A program made the translations under genes and the position numbers. Positions 26,256-35,036 of a stretch of 41,305 nt of DNA are shown here, piece by piece (within the stretch, counting starts at the first letter, position 1; every line of letters begins with the position of its first letter). The notes under the pieces are model-generated. The model did not search any database. It was not told where the DNA came from and worked only from the letters and a program-made list of their open reading frames with translations. This DNA is from Spirochaetes bacterium ADurb.BinA120 (lineage in GTDB: Bacteria; Spirochaetota; UBA4802; UBA5368). The stretch lies in the NCBI GenBank assembly GCA_002069125.1, contig MVZN01000022.1, forward strand, positions 1 to 41,305, written 5' to 3'.

Positions 26256-26774
26256 ATGGCTGGATCGAATAACCATCTTGTATATTACGGGAATGAAACC
26301 CTCCGCAAGATAGCGGAGAATATCAAGACCATAGACCAGGGCACCATCGACCTCATCGAGTCGATGTTCAACGTTATGTACGGCGCGCGCGGCATTGGCC
26401 TCGCCGCCCCGCAGGTTGGTGTGTCGCAGCGCCTGCTCATTCTCGACATAGAGTCCTACAAGGGACCCATTCTTACGCTCATCAACCCTGTAATTACGGC
26501 CCGCTCGGAAAATACCGGCCCATACGAGGAGGGTTGCCTGTCGGTGCCGGGGATAAACGCCATAATCTCGAGGCCTCTCGAAATCGCCGTTAGCGCGGTG
26601 ACCCCGGACGGAAAGGAGATGCGCTTCGAGGCGGGAGGCCTCCTTGCGCGCGTACTGCAGCACGAGATAGACCACCTGGACGGCAGGCTGTTTATCGACC
26701 ACCTGGAGGGCCAGGACCGCAAGGAGCTTACCGCCGAGCTCAAAAAAATTAAAAAGCTCAACAGGGGAAAATGA
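26256..26774 (+). CDS. def: peptide deformylase
   Basis: A 172-residue iron or zinc enzyme that removes the formyl group from nascent N-terminal Met. All three family motifs are present: GIGLAAPQ (46-53), EGCLSVP (92-98, with metal ligand Cys94) and HEIDH (136-140, metal ligands His136 and His140, catalytic Glu137). The start is set at 26256 (MAGSNNHLVYYG), the usual distance from the first strand; ATG 26226 would add ten residues. It overlaps fmt by four bases (ATGA), forming the widespread def-fmt pair. Confidence 0.96.
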   Translation: MAGSNNHLVYYGNETLRKIAENIKTIDQGTIDLIESMFNVMYGARGIGLAAPQVGVSQRLLILDIESYKGPILTLINPVITARSENTGPYEEGCLSVPGINAIISRPLEIAVSAVTPDGKEMRFEAGGLLARVLQHEIDHLDGRLFIDHLEGQDRKELTAELKKIKKLNRGK

Positions 26775-27703
26775 GGATAGGCTTTTTCGGAACGCCGCAG
26801 ATCGCCGCTTATTGCCTGGAAACGCTCGCCGACGCGCATGATATCGCCTTTATCGTAACCAACGAAGACAAGCCCTGCGGGCGCAACCTCCACGTTCGGT
26901 GCTGTCCGGCAAAGGAGGTCGCCCTGGAGCGCGGCATACGCTTCCACCATCCGCCAAGCCTCAAGGACCCGGCTTTTTTGGACGCGCTAACGGCCGAGGC
27001 GGCCGAACTCTTCGTTGTGGTGGCCTTCGGACGGCTCATACCGCGCACCGTCTTCGAGATGCCCCGCCTTGGGACCATCAATCTCCATCCATCGCTCTTG
27101 CCGCGCTACCGCGGCGCGGCGCCGATAGAATGGGCCATTATAAACGGCGAGACCGAAACCGGGGTAACGGTGCAGATGATAAACGAGCGCCTCGACGCGG
27201 GCGATATCGTCCTGCAGAAAAAGCTCTCCATATCCCCCGATTACACTGCGGAGGACCTTTACGAGGCCGTGCGACCGCTTGGCGCCGGCCTGCTTCTTGA
27301 GGCCATAGACGCGCTTGCAAGCGGCACGGCGCGGCCCAAGCCCCAGAACGAATCGGAGGCCACCTACTGCGGAAAGATCGACCACGAATTCGCCCGAATT
27401 GACTGGAATGCCGGCGCCCTCGAAATCCACAATCGCGTGCGGGGTCTAAACCCGCGCCCGGGGGCCTGGACGGAATTTCGCGGTGACCATATAAAGATAT
27501 GGAGGACAGCACCGGCCTCCGTGGAGCTTCCCGGCGCGATGGAGCCCGGGCTCCTCGCCGTACAACGTAAAAAACGGCTCCTAATCCATACGGGCGACGG
27601 GGCGCTCGAAATACTCGCGCTCCAGCCCGAGGGTAAAAGGCAAATGGACGGCCTCTCGTTTATCAACGGCCACCGGCCCGCGGAGGGCGAGCGTTTTGCG
27701 TAG
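26771..27703 (+). CDS. fmt: methionyl-tRNA formyltransferase
   Basis: A 310-residue enzyme transferring formyl from 10-formyl-THF to Met-tRNAfMet. The N-terminal domain has GFFGTPQIAAYCL, VVVAFGRLIP, and NLHPSLLPRYRGAAPI carrying catalytic Asn104 and His106, with Asp142 in the DAGDIV loop. The C-terminal OB-like tRNA-binding domain spans about 205-310. The insertion loop near residue 40 (NEDKPCGRNLHVRCCPAK) is present, as expected for Fmt. Translationally coupled to def. Confidence 0.97.
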   Translation: MRIGFFGTPQIAAYCLETLADAHDIAFIVTNEDKPCGRNLHVRCCPAKEVALERGIRFHHPPSLKDPAFLDALTAEAAELFVVVAFGRLIPRTVFEMPRLGTINLHPSLLPRYRGAAPIEWAIINGETETGVTVQMINERLDAGDIVLQKKLSISPDYTAEDLYEAVRPLGAGLLLEAIDALASGTARPKPQNESEATYCGKIDHEFARIDWNAGALEIHNRVRGLNPRPGAWTEFRGDHIKIWRTAPASVELPGAMEPGLLAVQRKKRLLIHTGDGALEILALQPEGKRQMDGLSFINGHRPAEGERFA

Positions 27704-27729
27704 ACGGGCGCGTTACACGAGGAAGGCCG

Positions 27730-28080
27730 ATGTCGCGGCGCGATGACCGGCGAAAGGACTCCCGGCGCCATAGGAAAGGCGGGGCGGACGTTTGCATGGA
27801 CCCGGAAGCGATAGCATCACACGAAAAGCACAGGGCGCGGGAACTACGTTCGACGTCGTGGTGGAGAAAAAAAACGGCCGCCGGAATATGCCATTATTGC
27901 GGCGCAAGCGTACCGCCCTCGGAGCTTACCATGGACCACCTAATACCCATCTCGCGGGGCGGGACCTCCGAACGCTATAATATAGTCGCCGCCTGCAAGG
28001 ACTGCAACAACAGGAAAAAAAATCTCCTGCCGGCGGAATGGGACGAATACCTGAAATCGATAAAAATACGCACTTCCTAA
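27730..28080 (+). CDS. HNH endonuclease-fold protein
   Basis: A 116-residue protein with a complete HNH nuclease core. Cys54-x2-Cys57 and Cys89-x2-Cys92 form a structural zinc site, Asp69-His70 (MDHLIPISRGG) provide the metal and catalytic residues, and Asn84 with NNRKKNLLP completes the fold. The N-terminal 45 residues are very basic (RRDDRRKDSRRHRK) and may bind DNA or RNA. It follows fmt by 26 bases on the same strand, so it is probably cotranscribed. Such small HNH proteins have varied roles in repair, defence or mobility, and this one cannot be placed further. Confidence 0.85.
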   Translation: MSRRDDRRKDSRRHRKGGADVCMDPEAIASHEKHRARELRSTSWWRKKTAAGICHYCGASVPPSELTMDHLIPISRGGTSERYNIVAACKDCNNRKKNLLPAEWDEYLKSIKIRTS

Positions 28081-28129
28081 ATTTATTTATTGAAAATGCC
28101 GTTATTTAATATATCATACCAATTCGACG

Positions 28130-28200
28130 GTTCAGCTTCGACGCGGACATTCCGCCGCGCCCTTGGCCCGCCTGGCGGGACGGGGTGAGCGAATCTGAAC
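28130..28200. repeat. imperfect inverted-repeat structure in intergenic gap
   Basis: GTTCAGCTTCG (28130-28140) pairs with CGAATCTGAAC (28190-28200) with one mismatch, enclosing GCGG/CCGC and CCCGCC-T-GGCGGG inner stems. This may be a dispersed palindromic element or a structured leader of the 816-residue gene that starts 50 bases downstream. Confidence 0.35.
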
Positions 28201-28250
28201 AATAACGATCGAACGCGACCAGGATTTAAAGGAAAATAGAGAAAGACACC

Positions 28251-30701
28251 ATGACCTCCAGTAATGGCAGCTCGAAGGGCGACCTGTTTAAAAAGGGACA
28301 GCTACTGATCCGCCAGGGGGAAGAGCCCCGCTATATGTATTACATGCACAGCGGCGCGCTCGAGATCCTCTCGGCCCCGCCGGAATACGAGGAGCTCCAT
28401 ACCGACATTCTCCTATCGAAGAGTAAAAGGGTCGGGACCATAAAGGAGAGGAACCTCATTTCGGGACTCAGCATACTTTTCGCCGAACCTTATAAAAAAT
28501 CCATAAGGGCCATCGAGGACTCCTACGTCTCCAAATACCCCATAAAAGAGGGCGGCTTCCAGCACATAGTGATCGACAATACCCCCCTCGCGGCGGACGT
28601 GCTTTCCAATCTCTTCCGAAGATTGGAGCTGTCCATTCCCGACGCCTCCCGCTACGCCAACCTCCACCAGAACATCGCGCGCATAAACGACAACCTCTGC
28701 CTCATGCACAAGGAGCTCCGCCAGGGGACGCTTCCGGAAAAGCTCGAACAGAGGGCGAGCGCGCTTCATGACACATACGTGCTGAACGGCGGGAGCTTCC
28801 CCGGCAGTTTCGACGCGAAATTTATTATTGCGGACAACGGAGGCGTGCTTCGCAAGAAATACTCGTTTCCGGGCCTCCCGATGGAGACCATCCTGGACCT
28901 CAAGCAGTGCAATTTTATCAACAAATTCCTTAAACTCGACGTCAACGTGCTCATAGGAATCGTCAAGCGTGACCCGTCCATCGCCACCTACATGTTCGAG
29001 ACTATCTCCGACAACCTCCTTAAAGTCCTCGACCGCATAGAGGCCATTCATACTCTGATAGACGAGGAGCTTTCGGTTCTCTTCGGCCCGGAGGGGAGCT
29101 GGACCAGCGTGCTCGTCGACTCGGGCGCCTTCGCCGCATGGCAGCGAACCGGCAGGCTCTCGGCGGATTTCCTGAAGAATTTCCTCTCGGTCGCGGTGAA
29201 GGTGCACTCCTTCTTCGAGGAGCTGTCCGGCAAAAAACTCTCCGAGGTGTTCCCGGGATTCAAAAAACTCCACGAGCTCTACGTCTCCCGGAAGGACGAA
29301 GCGGGCGCGGGAGACCGCCCCGCCCCGCGCAAGGTGAGCTCCCTCGGCCGGGAGTACAACAACTCCATACAGCAGATATTCGAGTTCTCCCTAATCGACA
29401 AGGAGTTCCAGAACAATTTTCTAAAAGTGCTCAACGACTTTCGGAAAATGCAGAATCCCTTCAATACCGAGCCCGAGGGCCGCAAGATACGGCGCTTCAT
29501 CACCAAGCTATATCTCGATCTTTACAAACAGGTCCTTCTTCGCAGCCATAGCGAGCCGGTCCTCCCGCCGCCCGTGCGCCTGATGCTTAACTTCGGCTTT
29601 CTCGACGAGACCATGCTGGAGCAGGAGCAGATAGAGGAGCTTCACGAGATCGCGGCGCGGCCCGGGGAACCCTCCGGCCTGACCATCTATCACGAACACG
29701 AGTTCCTCAAGCGAATCCACGACGGCAAGGAGAATCCGAGCATCACCGAGATGGGGCTCTCCTACGAGGCGCACCTGCGCGAGGAGGAAAAGCACAAGAA
29801 AAAGGCCAAGGGCGGGAAGGTGGACGCGGACGAGGAAAACATCAACAAGATGATATTCGAGATCGACCACCGCCTGCTGAACACCATCACCGTTTGCTCC
29901 GGTTCCACGGCCACGGCCTTTCCAATCCTGACCTCCATGGTAATGCGGGGCAATCCGGCCAATTTTTATATCTCCAAGAAAAAACTGGAATCGACGGTGC
30001 TTGCACTCAGGGAGATCGACTTCTCGGCCTACTATCGGGAAACGGTTGAAAGGATAGGCGAGGCCCGGGAGATCATCCAGGACGAGGTAATACCGAACTT
30101 TATCCTGCTGCCCTCGTTCGGCACCAAGACCATGCTCTGGCAGGAGCTTGACGGCACAAACCGGAAGACGCGCGGGAGAATCGTCGTGCCCATCCTCTTC
30201 ATGGGGGACATTATGAAGAGCCTGGCGCACACGCTGGCCTGCTTCCGATGGGAGCTCAACCGCTCGCTTAAGGGGGCCATGTGGGCGGACCCAGTGGAGG
30301 GCGGCCTTACCGGAGTCTATTTCGATTATGTGAACTTTTTCAAGAAGAACCCCAAGCTATCCACGGAGGCCAAGGAGAAGATAGCCGAGCGATTCAAGAG
30401 CATTCGAACGAACCGAGACCGCTTTGCCGAAGACTACGTCATGTGGGTGCTCTTCGAGAAGGACGGCATCATGAAGCTGAATACCGTGGTCCGCGAGATG
30501 TTCTATCGCTACATTCCCTTCAGGAAAGAGGTGCGCGAAAAGCTCGAGAACATGCCGGCGTTCAGCGAGATAGCCACCAAGTACAAGAACATACACACCA
30601 GGGACGTAACGGGCTTCCAGCGGCGCTTTAAAAAATACACGGACGAAACCGGCCGGCTTCCCGAGGCCATTCAGCGCTTTATGGATTTTCTTGACATGTG
30701 A
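28251..30701 (+). CDS. large protein with cyclic-nucleotide-binding-like N-terminal domain
   Basis: An 816-residue cytoplasmic protein, unassigned apart from its N-terminus. Residues about 12-120 have the CAP/cNMP-binding beta-roll pattern (LFKKGQLLIRQGEEPRYMYYMHSG). The phosphate-binding cassette, normally with Glu and Arg (GE-x-L and R-S/T-A), reads SGLSILFAEPYKKSIRA, so ligand binding may be altered. The remaining 690 residues are mostly helical with a Lys-rich linker (REEEKHKKKAKGGK, about 515-528) and an unidentified C-terminal domain (about 535-800). AAAGGAAAA upstream is the ribosome site. It stands alone, convergent with the NamZ-like gene. A link to the cyclase-like genes at 1-3 kb is possible but only by theme. 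Confidence 0.7.
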   Translation: MTSSNGSSKGDLFKKGQLLIRQGEEPRYMYYMHSGALEILSAPPEYEELHTDILLSKSKRVGTIKERNLISGLSILFAEPYKKSIRAIEDSYVSKYPIKEGGFQHIVIDNTPLAADVLSNLFRRLELSIPDASRYANLHQNIARINDNLCLMHKELRQGTLPEKLEQRASALHDTYVLNGGSFPGSFDAKFIIADNGGVLRKKYSFPGLPMETILDLKQCNFINKFLKLDVNVLIGIVKRDPSIATYMFETISDNLLKVLDRIEAIHTLIDEELSVLFGPEGSWTSVLVDSGAFAAWQRTGRLSADFLKNFLSVAVKVHSFFEELSGKKLSEVFPGFKKLHELYVSRKDEAGAGDRPAPRKVSSLGREYNNSIQQIFEFSLIDKEFQNNFLKVLNDFRKMQNPFNTEPEGRKIRRFITKLYLDLYKQVLLRSHSEPVLPPPVRLMLNFGFLDETMLEQEQIEELHEIAARPGEPSGLTIYHEHEFLKRIHDGKENPSITEMGLSYEAHLREEEKHKKKAKGGKVDADEENINKMIFEIDHRLLNTITVCSGSTATAFPILTSMVMRGNPANFYISKKKLESTVLALREIDFSAYYRETVERIGEAREIIQDEVIPNFILLPSFGTKTMLWQELDGTNRKTRGRIVVPILFMGDIMKSLAHTLACFRWELNRSLKGAMWADPVEGGLTGVYFDYVNFFKKNPKLSTEAKEKIAERFKSIRTNRDRFAEDYVMWVLFEKDGIMKLNTVVREMFYRYIPFRKEVREKLENMPAFSEIATKYKNIHTRDVTGFQRRFKKYTDETGRLPEAIQRFMDFLDM

Positions 30702-30723
30702 TGCGCCCGCCGCGTCCGGCGAA

Positions 30724-32028
30724 TCAATACAGCAGATGCTTTTTCCGCAGCCGGTCGAACCGCCTTTGGCCTTCGGCTATCCGCGCGGCGAACTCCGAAA
30801 AGGGCCTGCCGGCGTCCATGTTTTCCCTGAAAAGGTCGGTCCCCGCGAGAAAATCGACATGGTAGCGGCCGCCTCTGTAGTCCCAGCGAAACTTGGGATA
30901 GGCGGCCTTAATGGCCGAAATTATTTTATACGAGACCTCCATCGGGCTGAAGGCCCCCCCCATGTAGAAGATATGGACGCCGCCGCAGCGCATACCCGCA
31001 TACTTCGAGAAGGTCGGCGAGAAATATACCGGACGAAACCGGAAATTTGGAAGACCCAGGCCCGAGAGTAGCCGCGCGAGCTCACGCGGCTCTATCCACG
31101 GCGCGCCGATGTATTCGAAAGGCTTGGTCGTTCCACGCCCCACGGAGAGGTTGACCCCTTCGAGCATCACTACGGCCGAGTACACGATTGCCGATTCATA
31201 GGTCGGAAGATTCGGAGACGGCGGCACCCAGGGAAGCATCGTCTCGTTGAATAAAAGGTCACGGCGGTAGTTGGCGAGCGGCACCACTCGAAGCCTCACG
31301 TTACTAACATGCGTGGCCCCGTAATACCTCGCCGCCTCACCCAGGGTGAGGTTGTAAATGAACGTTGACGGGAAGGCGCTGATGTGGCGCGACCAGAAGC
31401 CGTCTTGAAGATAGGCCCCGTCGATGCCGAGAAAGCCGAGCGGGTTGGGCCTGTCGAGCACGATGAGCTCTATTGCGGTCCCCTCGAGCGCGTCCATTAC
31501 CTGCTTGAGCGATGAGACATAGGTGTAGCAGCGCATCCCCATGTCCTGAATGTCGAAGATTACGGCCTCCGAAGGCCCGAGGAGAAATCGCAGCATCTCC
31601 ATGGAGAGATGGTGCAGATTATATACCACCACATTGAGCCGCTCGTCCACCCGGTACAGCCTATTGTCGTAGTCGTTTTCGTGGCCGTACAGGCCGTGTT
31701 CGGGGGCAAAGGCGAGCACAATCTCCATGCCCGCCGCGCGAAGCAGGTCTATGTTCTTACTTAGATTATAGTCGACGCCTGAATGGTTGGTCACCAGCGC
31801 GATTTTTTTGCCCCTATAATTCGCGGCATCCCGCGCCAAAAAGTTCTCGAGCCCCGTAAGTACGCGCTTCTGTCTCCTGACTGGAAGGTTGTAGGCCCCC
31901 TGCGAGGCGCAATCCAAAAACAGGAGCGCAACCAGGAAGATGACTGGCGGAATGGCGATTTTTCTCAACGGCCTGCACCTCGCGCTTTTGTTTATTCCGA
32001 TACCCGGTCCAAGTTTCCGAAGTATCAT
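30724..32028 (-). CDS. NamZ/DUF1343 exo-beta-N-acetylmuramidase-like lipoprotein
   Basis: A 434-residue DUF1343 protein, the family of NamZ, which releases terminal N-acetylmuramate from peptidoglycan fragments. Family blocks are clear: LVTNHSGVD, FAPEHGLYG, IFDIQDMGMRCYTYVSS, LDRPNPLG, PWVPPSPNLPT, LEGVNLSVGRGTTKPFEYIGAPWI and FSKYAGMRCGGVHI, all across about residues 60-370. The N-terminus has a hydrophobic stretch ending in LLFLDC, a permissive lipobox, so it is probably a lipoprotein. The ATG at 32028 lacks a ribosome site; a TTG at 31968, preceded by GAGG, would give a more typical signal peptide. It could serve cell-wall recycling or turnover. Confidence 0.88.
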   Translation of the reverse strand: MILRKLGPGIGINKSARCRPLRKIAIPPVIFLVALLFLDCASQGAYNLPVRRQKRVLTGLENFLARDAANYRGKKIALVTNHSGVDYNLSKNIDLLRAAGMEIVLAFAPEHGLYGHENDYDNRLYRVDERLNVVVYNLHHLSMEMLRFLLGPSEAVIFDIQDMGMRCYTYVSSLKQVMDALEGTAIELIVLDRPNPLGFLGIDGAYLQDGFWSRHISAFPSTFIYNLTLGEAARYYGATHVSNVRLRVVPLANYRRDLLFNETMLPWVPPSPNLPTYESAIVYSAVVMLEGVNLSVGRGTTKPFEYIGAPWIEPRELARLLSGLGLPNFRFRPVYFSPTFSKYAGMRCGGVHIFYMGGAFSPMEVSYKIISAIKAAYPKFRWDYRGGRYHVDFLAGTDLFRENMDAGRPFSEFAARIAEGQRRFDRLRKKHLLY

Positions 32029-32158
32029 TATGTATATCGATCCACGTCAAGGATTTCGGTAGCCTGTTTCGCCCGGGAAAGCCGGCTACCCGATATTTAC
32101 TTGACAGCCCTCCGTGCAGCACTACGCTCTTTCGGGGGAGAGGTTTACTCCGGCGGAC

Positions 32159-32821
32159 ATGAAAAAAATGGTACACGGGCGTCGCCCGGCGGGAACGACA
32201 ATGCTTCTTAACATAGTGGCGGGACTTCTTATACTATCATCGACACAGTGCGGGACGACCAGCGAGAGGGAGAAGAGCATTCTCGATTTTTCCAGAAGCG
32301 AAGCGGGCAGATACCGTCACCTGCTTATAGACCCCGGACAGTACACCACGAACGGCGCCCTCTACCACGAGAGATACCAAAACCACCTGATCGGGATAGC
32401 GCGTTCCCTCTCCTCCGAATACAAATTCACCATACTCAACAACAGCATAGGTTTCTACTTCGATAAAAAACTAAACCAGCGCGACCGGCTCTACCTTGGC
32501 CTCGACATGGAGGTCCCGCTCGACGAGACGGCGCACGCCGGTTCGTCATATCAGCACATAGCGGTGACCGCGCTCGAAACATATCTTAAAGACGTGCTCG
32601 CAGTAATCAATTCGTGCACAAGCATCTTCGGAGAGAGCGAGATAATAGGGATGGTGGTGGGTTTCCACTGGAAGATACGCGAACAGCGCCACTCCATAAC
32701 TATATGGATCGACGAGCGCGACGTGGTCCGCTACGAAAACAAACAGCTCACCATGAAGGAGCTGATAAGCCGAAGCTATATTACGAACACCGAAGGCAAG
32801 CTCATCCGCCTTTTATTATAG
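32159..32821 (+). CDS. putative lipoprotein of unknown function
   Basis: A 220-residue exported lipoprotein candidate. The signal peptide ends LLILSSTQC, with Cys about residue 31 as the lipidation site. The mature part has no family that I recognise; it has conserved-looking secondary structure with three hydrophobic strands (YKFTILNNSIGFYF, IIGMVVGFHWKI, SITIWI). The start is chosen at 32159 (MKKMVHGRR), since the longer frame from 32114 lacks signal character. It diverges from the NamZ-like gene and its 3' end overlaps that of hisC by 20 bases, head-on. Confidence 0.65.
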   Translation: MKKMVHGRRPAGTTMLLNIVAGLLILSSTQCGTTSEREKSILDFSRSEAGRYRHLLIDPGQYTTNGALYHERYQNHLIGIARSLSSEYKFTILNNSIGFYFDKKLNQRDRLYLGLDMEVPLDETAHAGSSYQHIAVTALETYLKDVLAVINSCTSIFGESEIIGMVVGFHWKIREQRHSITIWIDERDVVRYENKQLTMKELISRSYITNTEGKLIRLLL

Positions 32822-33857
32822 ACTCGAGCTCCTTTACCAGGGCCCGCAGCTCCATCATGGAACCAATGCTTATGCGGACGTATTCCGACTGAACCGGGCC
32901 GGTAAAATGGCGTACCAGCACCTTCCGCGTATAGAGCTCCTCGTAGATCTTTTGGGCCGGCACATTCGGGTGCCTTACGAACAGAAAATTCGCCCTCGAA
33001 GGCACGATGAAAAACCCCAGATCCTCCAGGCGCTGCTCGAGAAACTCCTTGTTGTCGCGCACCATGCCGACGTTGTATTTAAACCCCTTCCGGTCCGCAA
33101 GCGCCGCAAGCGCACCCGCCTCGGCGAGGCGGTCCACATTGTACGAGTCCTTGAGCTTTAAAAGCCCGCGGACGATGTCGGCGTGCGCCACAGCGATGCC
33201 CACCCTGAGCCCCGCGAGGGAATAGGACTTGGAGAACGAGCGCGTAACGACGATGTTGTCGAACTCGCGCACCAGCCCGATCGCCGTTTCCCCGTAGAAA
33301 TCCACGTACGCCTCGTCGACCACCAAAAGCCCCTTGAATCTGGAGGCGAAAGCCTCGAGCGCTTTGAGGTCAATGCCCTTTCCGGTGGGGTTGTTCGGAT
33401 TGCACACGATGACCAGCGCGTATTTTTTCTTCAAGAAGTCGGCAAAGTTTAGATCGAGGTTTTGGTCGAGCGGGATTCTTTCATATCGCACTCCGTTGGC
33501 CTCGGCCAGGGTATAATAGAGCGAATAGGACGGATAGGGGAAGGCCGCAAGCGCGTCCGCCTCGATGAACCCGCGGAGGAGCAGGGTGAAGATCTCGTCG
33601 GACCCGTTGGCGACGAACACGTTATCGGCCGAGAGATTGTTCTGTTTCGCGAAGGCCTCGCGCACGGACATGGCCGTTGGGTTCGGGTAACGCCGGAGGG
33701 AGGCGTCGGCCGCCTTCCTGATGGCGTCGAGGACGGAGGCCGGGGGTGAAAACGGGCTCTCGTTGGTATTGAGTTTGATGAACTCGTCGAGGTTCTCCGG
33801 CTGCTCGCCGGGTATGTATTCCGCCATATCCTTAAGGCGCCTGTTCCAGTACTTCAC
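32802..33857 (-). CDS. hisC: histidinol-phosphate aminotransferase
   Basis: A 351-residue fold-type I PLP enzyme that makes histidinol phosphate from imidazole acetol phosphate. Visible are the substrate and PLP elements LNTNESPFSPP, VANGSDEIF, FPYPSYSLY, VCNPNNPTG, VVDEAYVDF and the PLP-binding Lys210 in RSFSKSYSLAGLRVG. The start is GTG with GGAGGGGAG upstream. HisC-type enzymes may also accept aromatic substrates, so a broader aminotransferase role is possible. It lies 76 bases downstream of pyrD on the same strand. Confidence 0.93.
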   Translation of the reverse strand: MKYWNRRLKDMAEYIPGEQPENLDEFIKLNTNESPFSPPASVLDAIRKAADASLRRYPNPTAMSVREAFAKQNNLSADNVFVANGSDEIFTLLLRGFIEADALAAFPYPSYSLYYTLAEANGVRYERIPLDQNLDLNFADFLKKKYALVIVCNPNNPTGKGIDLKALEAFASRFKGLLVVDEAYVDFYGETAIGLVREFDNIVVTRSFSKSYSLAGLRVGIAVAHADIVRGLLKLKDSYNVDRLAEAGALAALADRKGFKYNVGMVRDNKEFLEQRLEDLGFFIVPSRANFLFVRHPNVPAQKIYEELYTRKVLVRHFTGPVQSEYVRISIGSMMELRALVKELESIIKGG

Positions 33858-33933
33858 CCCTTTCTCCCCTCCGCCCGGTTTTCGTTATACGCCGCTCTTT
33901 ATGCGCGGAAAGAGCCCCCGCCCGGCGCCATGC

Positions 33934-34908
33934 TCACGACCTGTGCGCGGCGCCGACTAATTCGGCCGCGGCCGCTATGCCCCGCTCCCTCAGATAGGCC
34001 TCGAAGCCTTCCACGCATTCGATGGCCGCGCGCGGGTTGACCATGCCCATGGTCCCTATCGACACGGCGCTGGCACCGGCCATGAGGAACTCGAGCATGT
34101 CCTCGAGCGAGCCTATGCCCCCAATGCCGATGATGGGTATCTCGACCTTCTCGAAAATCTCGTAGACGATCCTTAGGGCCAGGGGGCGAATGGCCGGGCC
34201 GCTCAAGCCCGCCACGCGGTTCTGGAAATGGGGCCTTCCGGTCGCAGTATCGATCTTCATGCCGAGGAAGGTGTTCACAGCCGAGACCGCATCCGCGCCG
34301 CAGTCCTTGGCCGCACGCGCGAATTCCGCGACATCGGTGACGTTGGGCGAGAGCTTGACGATAAGCGGCGCCAGGGTCGCCTTTCGGACGGCGCTTACAA
34401 GCGCAGAGAAGGTCGAGAGATTGCGCCCGAAGGCCATGCCCCCCTCCTTAACGTTGGGACAGGAGACGTTGAGCTCGAGGGCCGCTATGCCCTCGGTGCC
34501 GCCGAGGACGCGGCAGAGCTCCACGTTTTCATCGACCGAATGCCCCGCTATGTTCGGTATCACAGTTGCGCCCCGCTCTAAGAGAAAAGGGAGCTTCTGT
34601 GCCAGAAAAACATTTAGCCCAACGTTCTCGAGTCCAATGGAGTTAAGCATGCCCGAGGGCGTCTCCAAAACGCGCGGGCCCCTGTTCCCGCGCCTCGGCT
34701 CGATAGAGAGCCCCTTGGTAAAAATTGCCCCCAGGCGCGCTATGTCGTAGTAGCCCGAAAGCTCCTCTCCGTAACCGGCCGTCCCCGAGGCGACGGTCAC
34801 CGGGGTTTTAAGCCTCAAGCCCCCTATTTTTACCGACGTATCGATGCGCCCACCTCCGACCCCCTGTACAGGTCGTGCTATAACAGCGCCGCGCCGCCAT
34901 GCAGTCAA
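33934..34908 (-). CDS. pyrD: dihydroorotate dehydrogenase, class 1B type
   Basis: A flavoenzyme oxidising dihydroorotate to orotate in pyrimidine synthesis. The FMN barrel shows VASGTAGYG, KGLSIEPRRGN, NSIGLENVGL and IPIIGIGGIGSLEDMLEFLMAGASAVSIGT. The base is Cys in NVSCPNVKEGG, the class 1 (1A/1B) signature; the sequence is of the NAD-linked 1B type, which uses a PyrK partner not seen here. The formal start is TTG at 34908, which has no ribosome site. GGAGGT at 34852-34857 points to ATC at 34843-34845, beginning IDTSVKIGGL, exactly where homologues start (MDxSVKIGG). Counted from ATC the protein is 303 residues. A terminator-like structure stands upstream. Confidence 0.93.
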   Translation of the reverse strand: MTAWRRGAVIARPVQGVGGGRIDTSVKIGGLRLKTPVTVASGTAGYGEELSGYYDIARLGAIFTKGLSIEPRRGNRGPRVLETPSGMLNSIGLENVGLNVFLAQKLPFLLERGATVIPNIAGHSVDENVELCRVLGGTEGIAALELNVSCPNVKEGGMAFGRNLSTFSALVSAVRKATLAPLIVKLSPNVTDVAEFARAAKDCGADAVSAVNTFLGMKIDTATGRPHFQNRVAGLSGPAIRPLALRIVYEIFEKVEIPIIGIGGIGSLEDMLEFLMAGASAVSIGTMGMVNPRAAIECVEGFEAYLRERGIAAAAELVGAAHRS

Positions 34909-34910
34909 GG

Positions 34911-34939
34911 AATAAAAAAGGGCACCGCAAGCGATGCCC
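34911..34939 (-). terminator. rho-independent terminator upstream of pyrD
   Basis: A 9-bp stem including one G-T pair (GGGCATCGC against GCGGTGCCC) with an immediate run of six T on the minus strand. No gene on that strand ends here, so it terminates the leader or small RNA described over the same region. Confidence 0.8.
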
Positions 34940-35030
34940 CCAGATGACGTTAAATCGTATGTATAAAAGCCTTTAACCTTCCTCCACGGGAACCAATTCC
35001 CCCGGGCCTCCCGGCACCCATCTTTATTGT
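34911..35030 (-). ncRNA. candidate pyrD attenuator leader or small RNA
   Basis: On the minus strand, a promoter-like pair at 35037-35065 is followed by about 120 bases of structured sequence and a strong rho-independent terminator (stem 34920-34939, CTTG loop, then TTTTTTATT at 34911-34919). It ends 54 bases before the pyrD Shine-Dalgarno. Inner hairpins include GGGAA-TTGG-TTCCC, and CCGGG-AGG-CCCGG. Either this is a pyrD leader that terminates when pyrimidines are plentiful or an independent small RNA. I see no match to a known riboswitch class. Confidence 0.5.
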
Positions 35031-35036
35031 ATGATT

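Noticed and set aside
34911-35030. 4.5S, 6S or tmRNA gene at this locus
   Set aside because: Length and hairpin order do not fit; the diagnostic GGAAGGAAGCAGCC-type loop of SRP RNA and the CCA-ended acceptor of tmRNA are absent.
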